DNA of 64,000 bases from Hyphomonas sp. (lineage in GTDB: Bacteria; Pseudomonadota; Alphaproteobacteria; Caulobacterales; Hyphomonadaceae), in contig NZ_CP051230.1 of the NCBI RefSeq assembly GCF_017792385.1, forward strand, positions 744,001 to 808,000, in the 5' to 3' direction. A program made the position numbers and the translations under genes. The notes under the pieces are model-generated. The model did no database searches. It was not told where the DNA came from and saw only the letters and a program-made list of their open reading frames with translations. Positions within the stretch are counted from its first letter, which is position 1. Each line of letters starts with the position of its first letter. Shown piece after piece: positions 7,724 through 17,708 of this stretch.

Positions 7724-9064
7724 GTGACTGCTCCGACAACCCCCGACACGATCTACGCCGCCCCGGCCGAATGGGTCGCCACCGGGACCGGCGCGCAGGG
7801 AAACCTGTTCCTGACCGGGCGGGCGGGAACCGGCAAGACAACCATGCTGCGGAAATTCCTGGCTGGCGCGGGCGACAAGGCGATTGTCCTGGCCCCGACC
7901 GGCGTGGCGGCCATGAATGCCGGCGGCCAGACAATCCATTCCTTCTTCAAGTTTCCGCCGCGCCTGATTGAACCGACCGACATCAAGCGCCTGCGCTCGA
8001 CGCGTCTCGTGAAAGCCATCGACACGATGATCATTGACGAGATCTCCATGGTTCGGGCCGACATGCTGGACGCCATCGACAAGAGCCTGAAGCTGAACCG
8101 CGCATCCAAGAGGCCCTTTGGCGGGGTACGCATGATCCTGTCGGGTGACCTGCACCAGTTGCCGCCGGTGGTATCCGGTCAGGAAGCGCCGATCCTGCAG
8201 GAACGTTATGGCGGCAGCTATTTCTTCAATGCGCCGGCCTTTCGCGAGGCGGAATTCTCGCTGCTGGCCCTGAAACATGTGTTCCGTCAGGCCGAGCCGC
8301 GCTTCCTGGCCCTGCTGGGAGCCTTGAGGACCGGCCGTGTCACGCCAAATGACGAGGCCGTTCTGCGCGGTCTGGTCAGTTCGAAATCGGCGGTCGAAGC
8401 GTCCGAAAGCCATGTCGTTTTGACTCCAAACAATGCCAATGCGTTTCGGATCAACCAGGCGCGGCTGGACGGGCTGACCACACGGTCCCAGACCTTCGAG
8501 GCGGATGTGCAGGGCCAGTTCGAGGAAAAGGCCTTCCCGACGGAAGCCGACCTGGAGCTGAAGGAAGGCGCCCGGGTCATGCTGATCAAGAATGATCCGG
8601 AAGGGCGCTGGGTGAACGGCACGCTGGCAACGGTAGCCGGCTTTTCGGGCAGCCGGGTGATCGTCGAGATTGACGATCATGTGTACGAGATCGAGCAGAC
8701 GGCCTGGGAAAAGTATCGCTACGAACTGGATCCCGAGACCAAGAAAGTGAAACGCGAAGTTGTCGGCACATTCAAACAGGTGCCGTTGCGGCTGGCCTAT
8801 GCCGTCACCATCCACAAGGCGCAGGGGCTAACCCTGGACAAGGTGTTCATCGATTTCGATTCCGGCATGTTCGCCCACGGACAGGCCTATGTCGCGTTTT
8901 CGCGGGCGCGTTCGCTGGACGGATTGTCAATCAGCCGGCCCTTGCGGCCCCGCGACCTGGTCCTGGACCGGGATGCCTTTGCGTTCGGCAAGCTGGAAAC
9001 CATCGAGGACACTGACGCCTATCTGCTGGCGCGGTTTGCCAAGTCAGACGATACGCTGATTTAG
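7724..9064 (+). CDS. PIF1/RecD-like superfamily 1 DNA helicase
   Basis: The 446-residue product carries the SF1B helicase motifs in order: GRAGTGKTT (Walker A, ~33-41), APTGVAAMNAGG (Ia), IIDEISM (Walker B), GDLHQLPPV (III), VLTPNN, and near the C-terminus TIHKAQGLTLD and AYVAFSRAR (V, VI). This is the PIF1-like layout of bacterial AAA_30 helicases with a UvrD-C-like end, acting 5'-3' on single-stranded or G-quadruplex DNA. It is about the usual length for the bacterial stand-alone form. The start is GTG at 7724, just after the gcrA terminator; no clear RBS is visible, so the start is less certain than the identity. Confidence 0.9.
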   Translation: MTAPTTPDTIYAAPAEWVATGTGAQGNLFLTGRAGTGKTTMLRKFLAGAGDKAIVLAPTGVAAMNAGGQTIHSFFKFPPRLIEPTDIKRLRSTRLVKAIDTMIIDEISMVRADMLDAIDKSLKLNRASKRPFGGVRMILSGDLHQLPPVVSGQEAPILQERYGGSYFFNAPAFREAEFSLLALKHVFRQAEPRFLALLGALRTGRVTPNDEAVLRGLVSSKSAVEASESHVVLTPNNANAFRINQARLDGLTTRSQTFEADVQGQFEEKAFPTEADLELKEGARVMLIKNDPEGRWVNGTLATVAGFSGSRVIVEIDDHVYEIEQTAWEKYRYELDPETKKVKREVVGTFKQVPLRLAYAVTIHKAQGLTLDKVFIDFDSGMFAHGQAYVAFSRARSLDGLSISRPLRPRDLVLDRDAFAFGKLETIEDTDAYLLARFAKSDDTLI

Positions 9065-9149
9065 GCCATTTCGGGGCATTAACCTTTCGCTCACAATCCG
9101 GCCGCATTCTGACGATCTCGTGTACGCCGCCAGCAGAGAAAGGCACGTC

Positions 9150-9287
9150 ATGAACGCAGTCCTTGAACGCCGTCAGCGCCGCTGTCTCCTGAGACAGGGC
9201 ATGGGCACAGCCAGCGAGCGCAAGTCATTGTCGCAGGTGGCCGCTCATCGCCGCCGCATGCGCATTCCCGGCAGCGGCGGAAACTAG
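9150..9287 (+). CDS. Small Arg-rich protein (45 aa), unknown
   Basis: An ATG preceded by GAAAGG opens a 45-residue frame beginning MNAVLERRQRRCLLRQ and ending RRRMRIPGSGGN. It is very basic and lacks a membrane segment. Its stop codon overlaps the stop of the convergent gene at 9284 in a shared CTAG, an arrangement found at six other gene ends in this window (one as CTAA), which supports it being real. I recognise no family. Confidence 0.5.
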   Translation: MNAVLERRQRRCLLRQGMGTASERKSLSQVAAHRRRMRIPGSGGN

Positions 9288-9514
9288 GCCAGTTTCCGGA
9301 TTTCCTCCGAGAGCTGGCGCTCCCGGTCGGTGACGATCTCTTCCAGAACGCGCACGCGCTGTTTCAGATGCGCCACTTCGTCGAGCACCCGCTTCATTTC
9401 CTGATCGGAGGCCTTATCGTGTTCGCGATCTGCCTTCATCTTCAGATAATTGTTCAGCACACCCGCGCCGACGCTTATCATCACGATGATGACGACCATT
9501 TCAAAAACGCCCAT
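9284..9514 (-). CDS. PspB-like small membrane coiled-coil protein
   Basis: The 76-residue product has one N-terminal membrane helix (VIIVMISVGAGVL, ~7-20), then a charged linker and a heptad-patterned helix ending LKQRVRVLEEIVTDRERQL. This helix-plus-coiled-coil layout matches phage-shock protein B and related envelope-stress proteins, though it is not in the psp operon at 38-41 kb. GGGAG precedes the start. A shorter paralogue follows upstream at 9601-9792. Function is inferred from layout only. Confidence 0.7.
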   Translation of the reverse strand: MGVFEMVVIIVMISVGAGVLNNYLKMKADREHDKASDQEMKRVLDEVAHLKQRVRVLEEIVTDRERQLSEEIRKLA

Positions 9515-9600
9515 GTGGCAACTCCCATTTATATCGTTTTTCGATATATCGCGCTCGCGATCAGATTACAAGCCAAAATGGCGCGTGTCGCGCGCTGCGC

Positions 9601-9792
9601 TTAGCCGAGGCGATCAATCTCGCGGCGCAAACGGCGGTCACGATCCAGGATGATTGATTCCAGCGTACGGACACGCTCCGACAATTGAGCGATCCGGTCA
9701 TCCTCGCGCGGCGCAGTCTGCACTGGTCGACGTCCAGAACGGGTCATCATGATGATCACGACGACGAACAGGATGAAAGCGAAGAACGACAT
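9601..9792 (-). CDS. Second PspB-like membrane coiled-coil protein
   Basis: The 63-residue product begins MSFFAFILFVVVIIMM, a single membrane helix, followed by a basic patch and a coiled coil with LSERVRTLESIILDRDRRL. The coiled coil is clearly similar to that of the neighbour at 9284-9514 (RVRxLExIxxDRxRxL), so the two look like a tandem duplication 86 bp apart. AAGGAG lies 7 nt before the ATG at 9792, which rules out the longer upstream frame. Confidence 0.75.
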   Translation of the reverse strand: MSFFAFILFVVVIIMMTRSGRRPVQTAPREDDRIAQLSERVRTLESIILDRDRRLRREIDRLG

Positions 9793-9956
9793 GGCGGGGC
9801 TCCTTTTCTGACAAGACCATCTTTCCGAAAGCCAGTCGTTTGGAGCTCCCCCGTTTCTTGGATGGATCCGCAATTCGCCGGATGCACCGCTCTCCTGAAC
9901 TTATCGATAATCAATATGTAGGAAGCGATGAATACCTGTTCAAGAAGAAAACCGGA

Positions 9957-10412
9957 TTATCTTCCGGTAGAACCGAACCCGCCTGCACCGCGTGCGGTCT
10001 CGTCGAGTTCGGACACTTCCTCCCAGGCCAGCTGGGTGACCGGTGCCAATACCAGTTGGGCGATGCGCTCGCCGCGATTGATGGTGAAGGCGTCCTGGCC
10101 GAGATTGACCAGGATCACCTTAATCTCGCCGCGATAGTCGCTGTCGATCGTGCCGGGCGTGTTGAGACAGGTCAGGCCATGCTTGGCAGCGAGGCCGGAA
10201 CGTGGGCGCACTTGAATCTCATAGCCCTGCGGAATGGCGACCGACAGGCCCGTCGGGATCATCGCCCGCTCCCCTGCCTGCAGCAGGACCGGATCGTCCT
10301 CCGGCACGGCGGCGCGGACATCCATTCCGGCCGAACCGGCGGTTTCATAGGCAGGCAAATCAAGCCCCTCAAAATGGGGCAGCGGGCGGACGGAGACGTT
10401 AACCTTGGTCAT
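9957..10412 (-). CDS. dut: Deoxyuridine 5'-triphosphate nucleotidohydrolase (dUTPase)
   Basis: The 151-residue product hydrolyses dUTP to dUMP and pyrophosphate, keeping uracil out of DNA and supplying dUMP for thymidylate synthesis. All five trimeric dUTPase motifs are visible: AGSAGMDVRA (1), RPRSGLAAKHG (2), NTPGTIDSDYRGEIKV (3), RGERIAQLV (4) and the mobile C-terminal GAGGFGSTGR (5). Length is normal for the homotrimeric family. It reads from its own start at 10412, with the Pro/Glu-rich protein gene 57 bp upstream on the same strand. Confidence 0.97.
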   Translation of the reverse strand: MTKVNVSVRPLPHFEGLDLPAYETAGSAGMDVRAAVPEDDPVLLQAGERAMIPTGLSVAIPQGYEIQVRPRSGLAAKHGLTCLNTPGTIDSDYRGEIKVILVNLGQDAFTINRGERIAQLVLAPVTQLAWEEVSELDETARGAGGFGSTGR

Positions 10413-10468
10413 GCCCCAAGCCGTTGGCGGAGTCGCATGACCAAGTCAAGCAGTCAGGGCGGCCCGGA

Positions 10469-11989
<1,521 letters not shown>

Positions 11990-12057
11990 GGGCGAAAGCC
12001 CTAGCAGCCAGCCCTTAACGGCCTCAGTTACTTTTCGTACAGCTTGCGCTGGCGCCC

Positions 12058-12936
12058 TTATAGCGCCAGCTCCAGACGGCCATTCACCAAGGCCGTATAG
12101 TCATTGACCAGAGCTTCGGAAATCTGGCCCGGCTTGAAGGTGTGTTCGCCGATCTCGGCAACCGGTGTGATTTCCGCAGCGCTGCCCGTGATGAAGCATT
12201 CGGAGAAGGTGGACAGCTCATCCGGGAAGATGGCCCGCTCGATGACTTCAATGCCGCGTTCCTTCGCCAGCCGGATCGCCGTCTGGCGGGTCAGCCCGTT
12301 CAGGAAGCAGTCCGGCGTCGGCGTATGCAGCGCCCCGTCGCGAACGAAGAAGATGTTGGCGCCGGTCGCTTCGGCAATCTGTCCGCGATAATCCAGCATC
12401 AGGGCATCGGCATAGCCGTCACGTTCGGCCGCGTGCTTGGACAGGGTGCAGATCATGTAGAGGCCGGCCGCCTTGGCATGGCAGGGCGCCGTGTCCGGCG
12501 CGGGGCGGCGCCACTGGGCATGCGTCATGCGGATGCCCTTCATCTTGTCGGCAAAATAATCGCCCCAATGCCAGACGGCGACCGCCAGGTGGATCGTGTT
12601 GTTCTGGGCCGAGACGCCCATCATTTCGGACCCGCGCCAGGCGACGGCCCGGACATAGGCGCTTTCAAGGCCGGATTTCGCCAGCGCCTCGGTCTTGGCC
12701 TGCTCGACCTGTTCAACCGAGAAAGGGATTTCGAAGCCCATGATCCCGGCGGATTTGTGCAGCCGCCGTGAATGGTCGAGGGAGCGGAAGATCTTGCCGC
12801 CATAGGCGCGCTCGCCTTCGAACACGGACGACGCATAGTGCAAGGCATGGGTCAGGACGTGAACTTTCGTGTCCCGCCACGGCACGAATTCGCCATCCAT
12901 CCAGATATAACCGTCGCGGTCGTCATATGCAGACAT
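12058..12936 (-). CDS. ilvE: Branched-chain amino acid aminotransferase
   Basis: The 292-residue product is a fold-type IV PLP enzyme that moves amino groups between glutamate and the 2-oxo acids of leucine, isoleucine and valine, the last step of their synthesis. Visible are IWMDGEFVPW near the N-terminus, HALHYASSVFEG with the conserved Arg after it, HAKAAGLYM with the PLP-binding lysine (~159), and GQIAEATGANIFFV followed by LNGLTRQT. Length is close to the ~300-residue family norm. The gene is divergent from the MarR gene across 56 bp. D-amino-acid or aminodeoxychorismate lyase members are alternatives, but motif order favours IlvE. Confidence 0.9.
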   Translation of the reverse strand: MSAYDDRDGYIWMDGEFVPWRDTKVHVLTHALHYASSVFEGERAYGGKIFRSLDHSRRLHKSAGIMGFEIPFSVEQVEQAKTEALAKSGLESAYVRAVAWRGSEMMGVSAQNNTIHLAVAVWHWGDYFADKMKGIRMTHAQWRRPAPDTAPCHAKAAGLYMICTLSKHAAERDGYADALMLDYRGQIAEATGANIFFVRDGALHTPTPDCFLNGLTRQTAIRLAKERGIEVIERAIFPDELSTFSECFITGSAAEITPVAEIGEHTFKPGQISEALVNDYTALVNGRLELAL

Positions 12937-12992
12937 AATAGTTCAGCGCTCCTCGCTTGCACTTATAGCATTTTTTGCGTTCATTTCAGAAC

Positions 12993-13460
12993 ATGGCCCC
13001 TGACGTCAACCTGAATAGACCGTTCGATCCGCGCCTTTTCCTTATGGATCAGGAGCTTGACCGGGGCGTGGGACTCTTGCTGGCCGGCAGTGCGGAATTG
13101 ATGAGAGCCGCAGAAGAGGCCCGGCACAAGGCGGGGCTGAGCAAGCCAGAGCTGCAAATTCTCATGGCTGTGCGCTATTCGCCCGGCCAGACCGTGGGCG
13201 ATCTGCGCGATGCGCTGAGCATGACGGTGCCGACCTTTGCCCGGATCATTGGCGAACTGGACAAGCGCGGCCTGATCGAACGAGAGCGCGAACAGGTCAG
13301 CGACAAGCGCCGCCGCACCCTGACCCTGTCGGAGGCCGGCACGACCTTGACGACCCAGATCACCATTGTCCTGCGCGAGCGCCTGCGCCTCGCTTACCGG
13401 AGCGCCGGCCCGGATGCGGTCGAAGGGGCCCGCAAGGTCATGGACGCACTTGTCAGATGA
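12993..13460 (+). CDS. MarR-family transcriptional regulator
   Basis: The 155-residue product has the MarR winged helix-turn-helix: GLSKPELQILMAVRY, then TVGDLRDALSMTVPTFARIIGELDKRGLIER as recognition and wing, with the typical DKRRRTLTLSEAG wing tip. It is a dimeric DNA-binding regulator, ligand unknown. The start at 12993 is the first ATG; ATG at 13044 is an alternative. Its last codon overlaps the ATG of the response regulator (ATGA), so they are co-transcribed. A MarR plus OmpR-type regulator pair recalls petP-petR of Rhodobacter. Confidence 0.88.
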   Translation: MAPDVNLNRPFDPRLFLMDQELDRGVGLLLAGSAELMRAAEEARHKAGLSKPELQILMAVRYSPGQTVGDLRDALSMTVPTFARIIGELDKRGLIEREREQVSDKRRRTLTLSEAGTTLTTQITIVLRERLRLAYRSAGPDAVEGARKVMDALVR

Positions 13461-14140
13461 CCCGCGACACAGCCCATATTCTCGTGGTCGATGATGACGA
13501 CCGGATCCGTGACCTGTTGAAACGTTACCTGTCGCGCGAGGGTTTCCGCGTGACTTCGGCGCCTGACGCAGCGGCGGCCCGCAAGCTGATGACGGGCATG
13601 GAGTTCGACCTTGCCATTCTGGACATCATGATGCCGGGCGAGGATGGCCTGTCCCTGCTGAGATCCATGCGGGAAGGCCGCAACCGGGAAACCCCGGTCA
13701 TCCTGCTGACGGCCCGGGGCGAAGCAACCAGCCGGATCGAAGGCCTGAGACACGGCGCGGACGACTATCTGGCCAAACCGTTCGAACCGGAGGAATTGTC
13801 CCTGCGCTGCGCCGCCATCCTGAGACGGTCCCACAAGGCCCCGCCTCCGGCCGAAGTGGAAATGTCCGGCATGGTGTTCAATGCGGAACGGGGCGAGTTG
13901 AAAGCCGGCGAGGACCGAATTCGGCTGACCGAGGCTGAGCTGCAACTGCTGACTGCCCTGGCAGCGACGCCGGGTGAGCCGGTGAGCCGCGAGGATCTGG
14001 CCGCCCTGACCTCGGCCGGCATGGAACGCTCGGTGGATGTGCAGGTCACGCGCCTGCGCCGCAAGATCGAACCCAATCCGAAGGAACCGATCCACATCCA
14101 GACCGTGCGGGGCATCGGCTACCGCCTGATGCCGGACTGA
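13457..14140 (+). CDS. OmpR-family two-component response regulator
   Basis: The 227-residue product has a receiver domain (VVDDDD acidic pocket ~12, phospho-acceptor Asp in AILDIMMPGEDG, Thr in LLTARGE, Lys in LAKPFEP) and a C-terminal OmpR winged helix (EAELQLLTALAATPGEPVSR ... SVDVQVTRLRRKIE ... TVRGIGYRL). It is a transcription factor activated by phosphorylation. It overlaps the MarR gene by 4 nt and is followed after 5 nt by a histidine kinase that is surely its partner. Confidence 0.95.
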   Translation: MTRDTAHILVVDDDDRIRDLLKRYLSREGFRVTSAPDAAAARKLMTGMEFDLAILDIMMPGEDGLSLLRSMREGRNRETPVILLTARGEATSRIEGLRHGADDYLAKPFEPEELSLRCAAILRRSHKAPPPAEVEMSGMVFNAERGELKAGEDRIRLTEAELQLLTALAATPGEPVSREDLAALTSAGMERSVDVQVTRLRRKIEPNPKEPIHIQTVRGIGYRLMPD

Positions 14141-14145
14141 GCCGC

Positions 14146-15441
14146 ATGTTCCGGTTGAGGGATATCACACCGCGCGGGCTGTATGCCCGCAGCATGCTGA
14201 TGGTGATCGCGCCCGTCGTGCTGATCCTGTCGCTCATGTCCTGGTATTATTATGACAGCCATATCGCCGAGGTGAACCGCAAGCTGGCCCAGTCCATCGC
14301 GAGGGATGCGAGCCTGGTGCAGGCCTATTGCGACCGCCGGGAACAGTCCGCACTGGCCCATCGCACGATTGATGAACGCCTTGACCTGACATTCACCTGC
14401 GACAGCCCTGCCGGCCCGCTGGAACAGGCGAAATATGCGCATGTCTTCGCCTACAGCCGAACCCTGGACAATGAGCTCGAAACCCGACTGGGCGTGCCGG
14501 TGGAAACCGCGCTGGACCCGAAGGATTCCATGCTGCACCTGCGCTTCCCGTCCGGGCCGCGCACCGTGGAAATCATTGTGGAGCGCAAACGCGTTCTGGC
14601 GGCCAACACGCACATCTTCATTGTCTGGGTGATCCTGTTCTCATTGTTCATGGTGGCGCTGGCCATCGGATTCCTGAACCAGCAGGTGCGGTCGATCCTG
14701 CGCCTGTCCAAGGCGGCGCGGGCCTTCGGGCGCGGCCGGGACGTGCCGGACTTCCGCCCGTCAGGCGCCAATGAAGTGCGCGAAGCCGCCCGCGCCGTCA
14801 TCGACATGAAAAACCGGCTGACCGCCTTTGCCGAACAACGCACCGCCATGCTGGCCGGGGTGAGCCACGATCTACGCACCCCGCTCACCCGCCTGAAACT
14901 GGCGCTGGCGATGATGGACGAGACCGATGACATCAAGGCGGCTCGCGCAGACCTTGATGACATGTCGATGATGCTGGACGAATACCTGACCTTTGCACGG
15001 GGAGAGGAAGGCGACGAGCCGAGCACGTTCGACCTGGCCGACCTGGTCCGGGACGCCGCGGCAGGGTTTGGCCCGCATATCGAAGTGACCGGTCCTGCCT
15101 CCATTCCGGTCAATGGGCGGCCGCTGGCCATCAAGCGGGCGGTGACCAATCTTGTGTCCAATGCGGCGAAGTTTGCCACCCATGTGCAAATCTCGCTTGT
15201 GGACGGTCCGCATGCGGTGGATATACATGTCGATGACGACGGACCGGGCATTCCCCCGGAGCGTCATGAGGACGCATTCCGGCCTTTCATGCGACTTGAC
15301 GAAGCCCGCACCCAGAACACGCCCGGCACCGGGCTGGGCCTGACGCTTGCCCGTGATACGGCCCGCGCGCATGGCGGGGACCTTCGCCTCGGCGAAAGCC
15401 CGCTGGGCGGCCTGAGGGCCAGCCTGCGCCTGCCCCATTGA
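14146..15441 (+). CDS. EnvZ-like sensor histidine kinase
   Basis: The 431-residue product has two membrane helices (~18-38 and ~162-185) around a ~120-residue periplasmic sensor with a cysteine pair, then a HAMP linker, a HisKA dimerisation domain with SHDLRTPLTRLKLAL (phospho-His), and a HATPase_c domain with NLVSNAAKFA (N box), DDDGPGIP (G1) and GTGLGLTLARD (G2). It autophosphorylates and passes the phosphate to the regulator encoded 5 nt upstream. Signal unknown. It is the last gene of the MarR-regulator-kinase operon. Confidence 0.95.
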   Translation: MFRLRDITPRGLYARSMLMVIAPVVLILSLMSWYYYDSHIAEVNRKLAQSIARDASLVQAYCDRREQSALAHRTIDERLDLTFTCDSPAGPLEQAKYAHVFAYSRTLDNELETRLGVPVETALDPKDSMLHLRFPSGPRTVEIIVERKRVLAANTHIFIVWVILFSLFMVALAIGFLNQQVRSILRLSKAARAFGRGRDVPDFRPSGANEVREAARAVIDMKNRLTAFAEQRTAMLAGVSHDLRTPLTRLKLALAMMDETDDIKAARADLDDMSMMLDEYLTFARGEEGDEPSTFDLADLVRDAAAGFGPHIEVTGPASIPVNGRPLAIKRAVTNLVSNAAKFATHVQISLVDGPHAVDIHVDDDGPGIPPERHEDAFRPFMRLDEARTQNTPGTGLGLTLARDTARAHGGDLRLGESPLGGLRASLRLPH

Positions 15442-15471
15442 ACCATCTCCTTTCAGAGGCATTTCTCCGCC

Positions 15472-17019
15472 ATGAGCAATAGCAAAGCCAAGCTGATCAT
15501 CCGCAACGCGACGCCGGATGACATTCCGGGCCTGCAGGCCCTGTCCGCAAAGGTCTATGGCGAGGGAGAAGAGTATTCCCGCGACCATTTGATGGCCCAG
15601 ATCAACCGGTTCCCCGATGGCCAGTTCGTCGCCGAATATGAGGGCACGATTGTCGGCCACTGCGCCACCTTCATGATCGCCTCGGAACATGCCTTTGGCC
15701 CGCACACCTGGATGCAGATTACCGGCGGGGGCTATGCCGCCCGGCACGATCCTGAAGGTGATGTGCTGTATGGCATGGATGTTGCCGTCGATCCCGACTA
15801 TCGCCGCCTGCGCATCGGCCAACGCTTCTACAAGGCGCGCCGCGAATTGTGCCAGTGGCTGGAGCTGAAAGGCATCGTGTTTGCCGGCCGCATGCCCGGC
15901 TATGCCCGTCGCGCCAGGCAGTACCCGAACCCGGAAGACTATGTGAAGGCCGTGCGCGAATCCAAACTTCGCGATCCGGTCATCACCTTCCAGCTGAACC
16001 AGGGCTATGAGCCGCTGGGCGTGCTGCGCCACTACCTTCCGGAGGATACGGACTCGATGGGGCATGCCACGCACATGTTCTGGGAAAACCCGCTGGCGCA
16101 GGAGAAGATCCAGACCAATACGAGCTTTGGCGACACGTCCCTGCCGGAGAGCGTGCGCATTGCGACCGTGCAATGGCAGATGCGGCGGATCACGTCGATT
16201 GATGAGTTCGAGGGACAGCTTGAATACTGGGTCGATATCGCTTCCGATTACAAGAGCGACTTCGTTGTCTTCCCGGAAATGCTGACCCTGCAATTGCTCT
16301 CGCTGGCCGAACGTCCGCTTGGTCCGGTCGATGCAATCGCACAGATCTCCGAATACACACCGCGCTTTGTCGAGTTCATGGAAAAGCTCGCCGTGTCGTA
16401 CAATATCAACATCATCGGCGGCACGCATCCAAGCCAGATGCCGGACGGGGAAATCCTGAACGTCGCCCATGTCTTCCTGCGTGACGGGTCTGTGCACACG
16501 CAGCAGAAACTCCACCCGACCCCGTCGGAACGTCATTGGTGGAACATTCAGGGCGGCCGGGGCAATTCGGTGATCCAGACCGATTGCGGCCCCATCGGCG
16601 TAATGATCTGCTATGACAGCGAATTCCCGGAAATTGCCCGCCATCTGGTCGACCAGGGCGCGCTGATGCTGTTTGTCCCATTCTGTACGGACGAGCGGCG
16701 TGGATATCTGCGTGTGCGCTATTGCTGCCAGGCGCGGGCCGTCGAAAACCAGTGCTATGTCACCCTGTCCGGCGTCGTCGGCAATCTGCCCAATGTCGAG
16801 AACATGGACATTCATTATGCGGAAAGCTGTATCCTGACCCCGTCCGACTTCCCCTTCTCGCGCGATGGTGTTGCCGCAGATACGGCGCCGAATACGGAGA
16901 CGATCGCCCTGGCTGACCTGTCCATTTCAGACCTTCTGACCGCTCGCCAGTCCGGCGCGGTGCAGAACCTGAAGGACCGACGTCTCGACCTCTATCAGGT
17001 GGCCTGGAAGAAGAACTAG
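15472..17019 (+). CDS. GNAT acetyltransferase fused to carbon-nitrogen hydrolase
   Basis: The 515-residue product joins a GNAT domain (~8-200; VAVDPDYRRLRIGQRFY is the acetyl-CoA loop) to a nitrilase-superfamily domain (~225-500). The hydrolase triad is visible: Glu in FPEMLTLQ, Lys in QQKLHPTP, Cys in GVMICYDSEFPE. This two-domain family is known as a distinct fusion in bacteria and some eukaryotes; a substrate has not been assigned as far as I know. The domains suggest acylation and amide hydrolysis acting on the same amine. Its stop overlaps that of the convergent SRAP gene in a shared CTAG. Confidence 0.92.
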   Translation: MSNSKAKLIIRNATPDDIPGLQALSAKVYGEGEEYSRDHLMAQINRFPDGQFVAEYEGTIVGHCATFMIASEHAFGPHTWMQITGGGYAARHDPEGDVLYGMDVAVDPDYRRLRIGQRFYKARRELCQWLELKGIVFAGRMPGYARRARQYPNPEDYVKAVRESKLRDPVITFQLNQGYEPLGVLRHYLPEDTDSMGHATHMFWENPLAQEKIQTNTSFGDTSLPESVRIATVQWQMRRITSIDEFEGQLEYWVDIASDYKSDFVVFPEMLTLQLLSLAERPLGPVDAIAQISEYTPRFVEFMEKLAVSYNINIIGGTHPSQMPDGEILNVAHVFLRDGSVHTQQKLHPTPSERHWWNIQGGRGNSVIQTDCGPIGVMICYDSEFPEIARHLVDQGALMLFVPFCTDERRGYLRVRYCCQARAVENQCYVTLSGVVGNLPNVENMDIHYAESCILTPSDFPFSRDGVAADTAPNTETIALADLSISDLLTARQSGAVQNLKDRRLDLYQVAWKKN

Positions 17020-17705
17020 GCTTCCGCGATCAGCTGCGGCCCCTGATTGCGGACATTGCCAACAGCCGGATCAACCGGCCAGGCATGCATGTCCTCTGTC
17101 GGGAAGGGCTCGTACAAATGCCCGACCTTGCGATTGTCGGCGTCCAGCCAGGTCCGGTAGTCGGACGGGTGCAGAATGACCGGCATACGTGTGTGGAGCC
17201 CGGCCATGAGATCGTTGGGCTTTGTGGTCAGGATGGTGAAACTGTCGATCTCCGACCCGTCGATCATGGCGCGATCCCAGAGTCCCGCAAAGCAGAACCA
17301 GCGACGATTGCGCAGGCCGATCGCATAGGGCTGCTTCTTGCCCTTCGGCCCGGTCCATTCATAAAATCCGCTGACCGGCACGAGACAGCGATGATGCCGG
17401 AACGGACCGCGGAACGTATTCGACGCCTCAAGTCCTTCGCTGCGGGCGTTGAAGGTGGAGAATTTCTTCTCGCTGAGCGGCTTCTTCCACCAGCTTGGCA
17501 CCAAGCCCCACATGGCCGGGGCCATCTGGACGGCGCCGCGCGGCACATCCTCCCCTTCCGGGGCCATGCGGATTATCGGGGCATATTGCGTCGGCGCGAT
17601 GTTGTAGGCGGGTGCCGGCGGCTGGACACCCTCGGGATGAATCAGGTTGAGCGCGTTGTGGTACTCTTCCCAAGAGACCCCATGCCGGAAGAAACGTCCG
17701 CACAT
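17016..17705 (-). CDS. SRAP-domain abasic-site DNA-protein crosslink enzyme (YedK/HMCES family)
   Basis: The 229-residue product begins MCGRF, so Cys2 becomes the catalytic N-terminus after Met removal. NIAPTQ, WGLVPSWW, FNARSE, GFYEW (active-site Glu) and HTRMPVIL match the whole SRAP family. These proteins form a covalent thiazolidine with abasic sites in single-stranded DNA, shielding them during replication. Length is normal. The gene overlaps the convergent neighbour by 4 nt and is 3 bp from the acyltransferase gene upstream, which suggests co-transcription. Confidence 0.96.
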   Translation of the reverse strand: MCGRFFRHGVSWEEYHNALNLIHPEGVQPPAPAYNIAPTQYAPIIRMAPEGEDVPRGAVQMAPAMWGLVPSWWKKPLSEKKFSTFNARSEGLEASNTFRGPFRHHRCLVPVSGFYEWTGPKGKKQPYAIGLRNRRWFCFAGLWDRAMIDGSEIDSFTILTTKPNDLMAGLHTRMPVILHPSDYRTWLDADNRKVGHLYEPFPTEDMHAWPVDPAVGNVRNQGPQLIAEA

Positions 17706-17708
17706 CGG

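Noticed and set aside
14872..16815. 647-codon open frame on the minus strand
   Set aside because: Antisense to the sensor kinase and GNAT-nitrilase genes, whose proteins show complete family motifs; the antisense product is His/Arg/Gly-rich without any recognisable motif.
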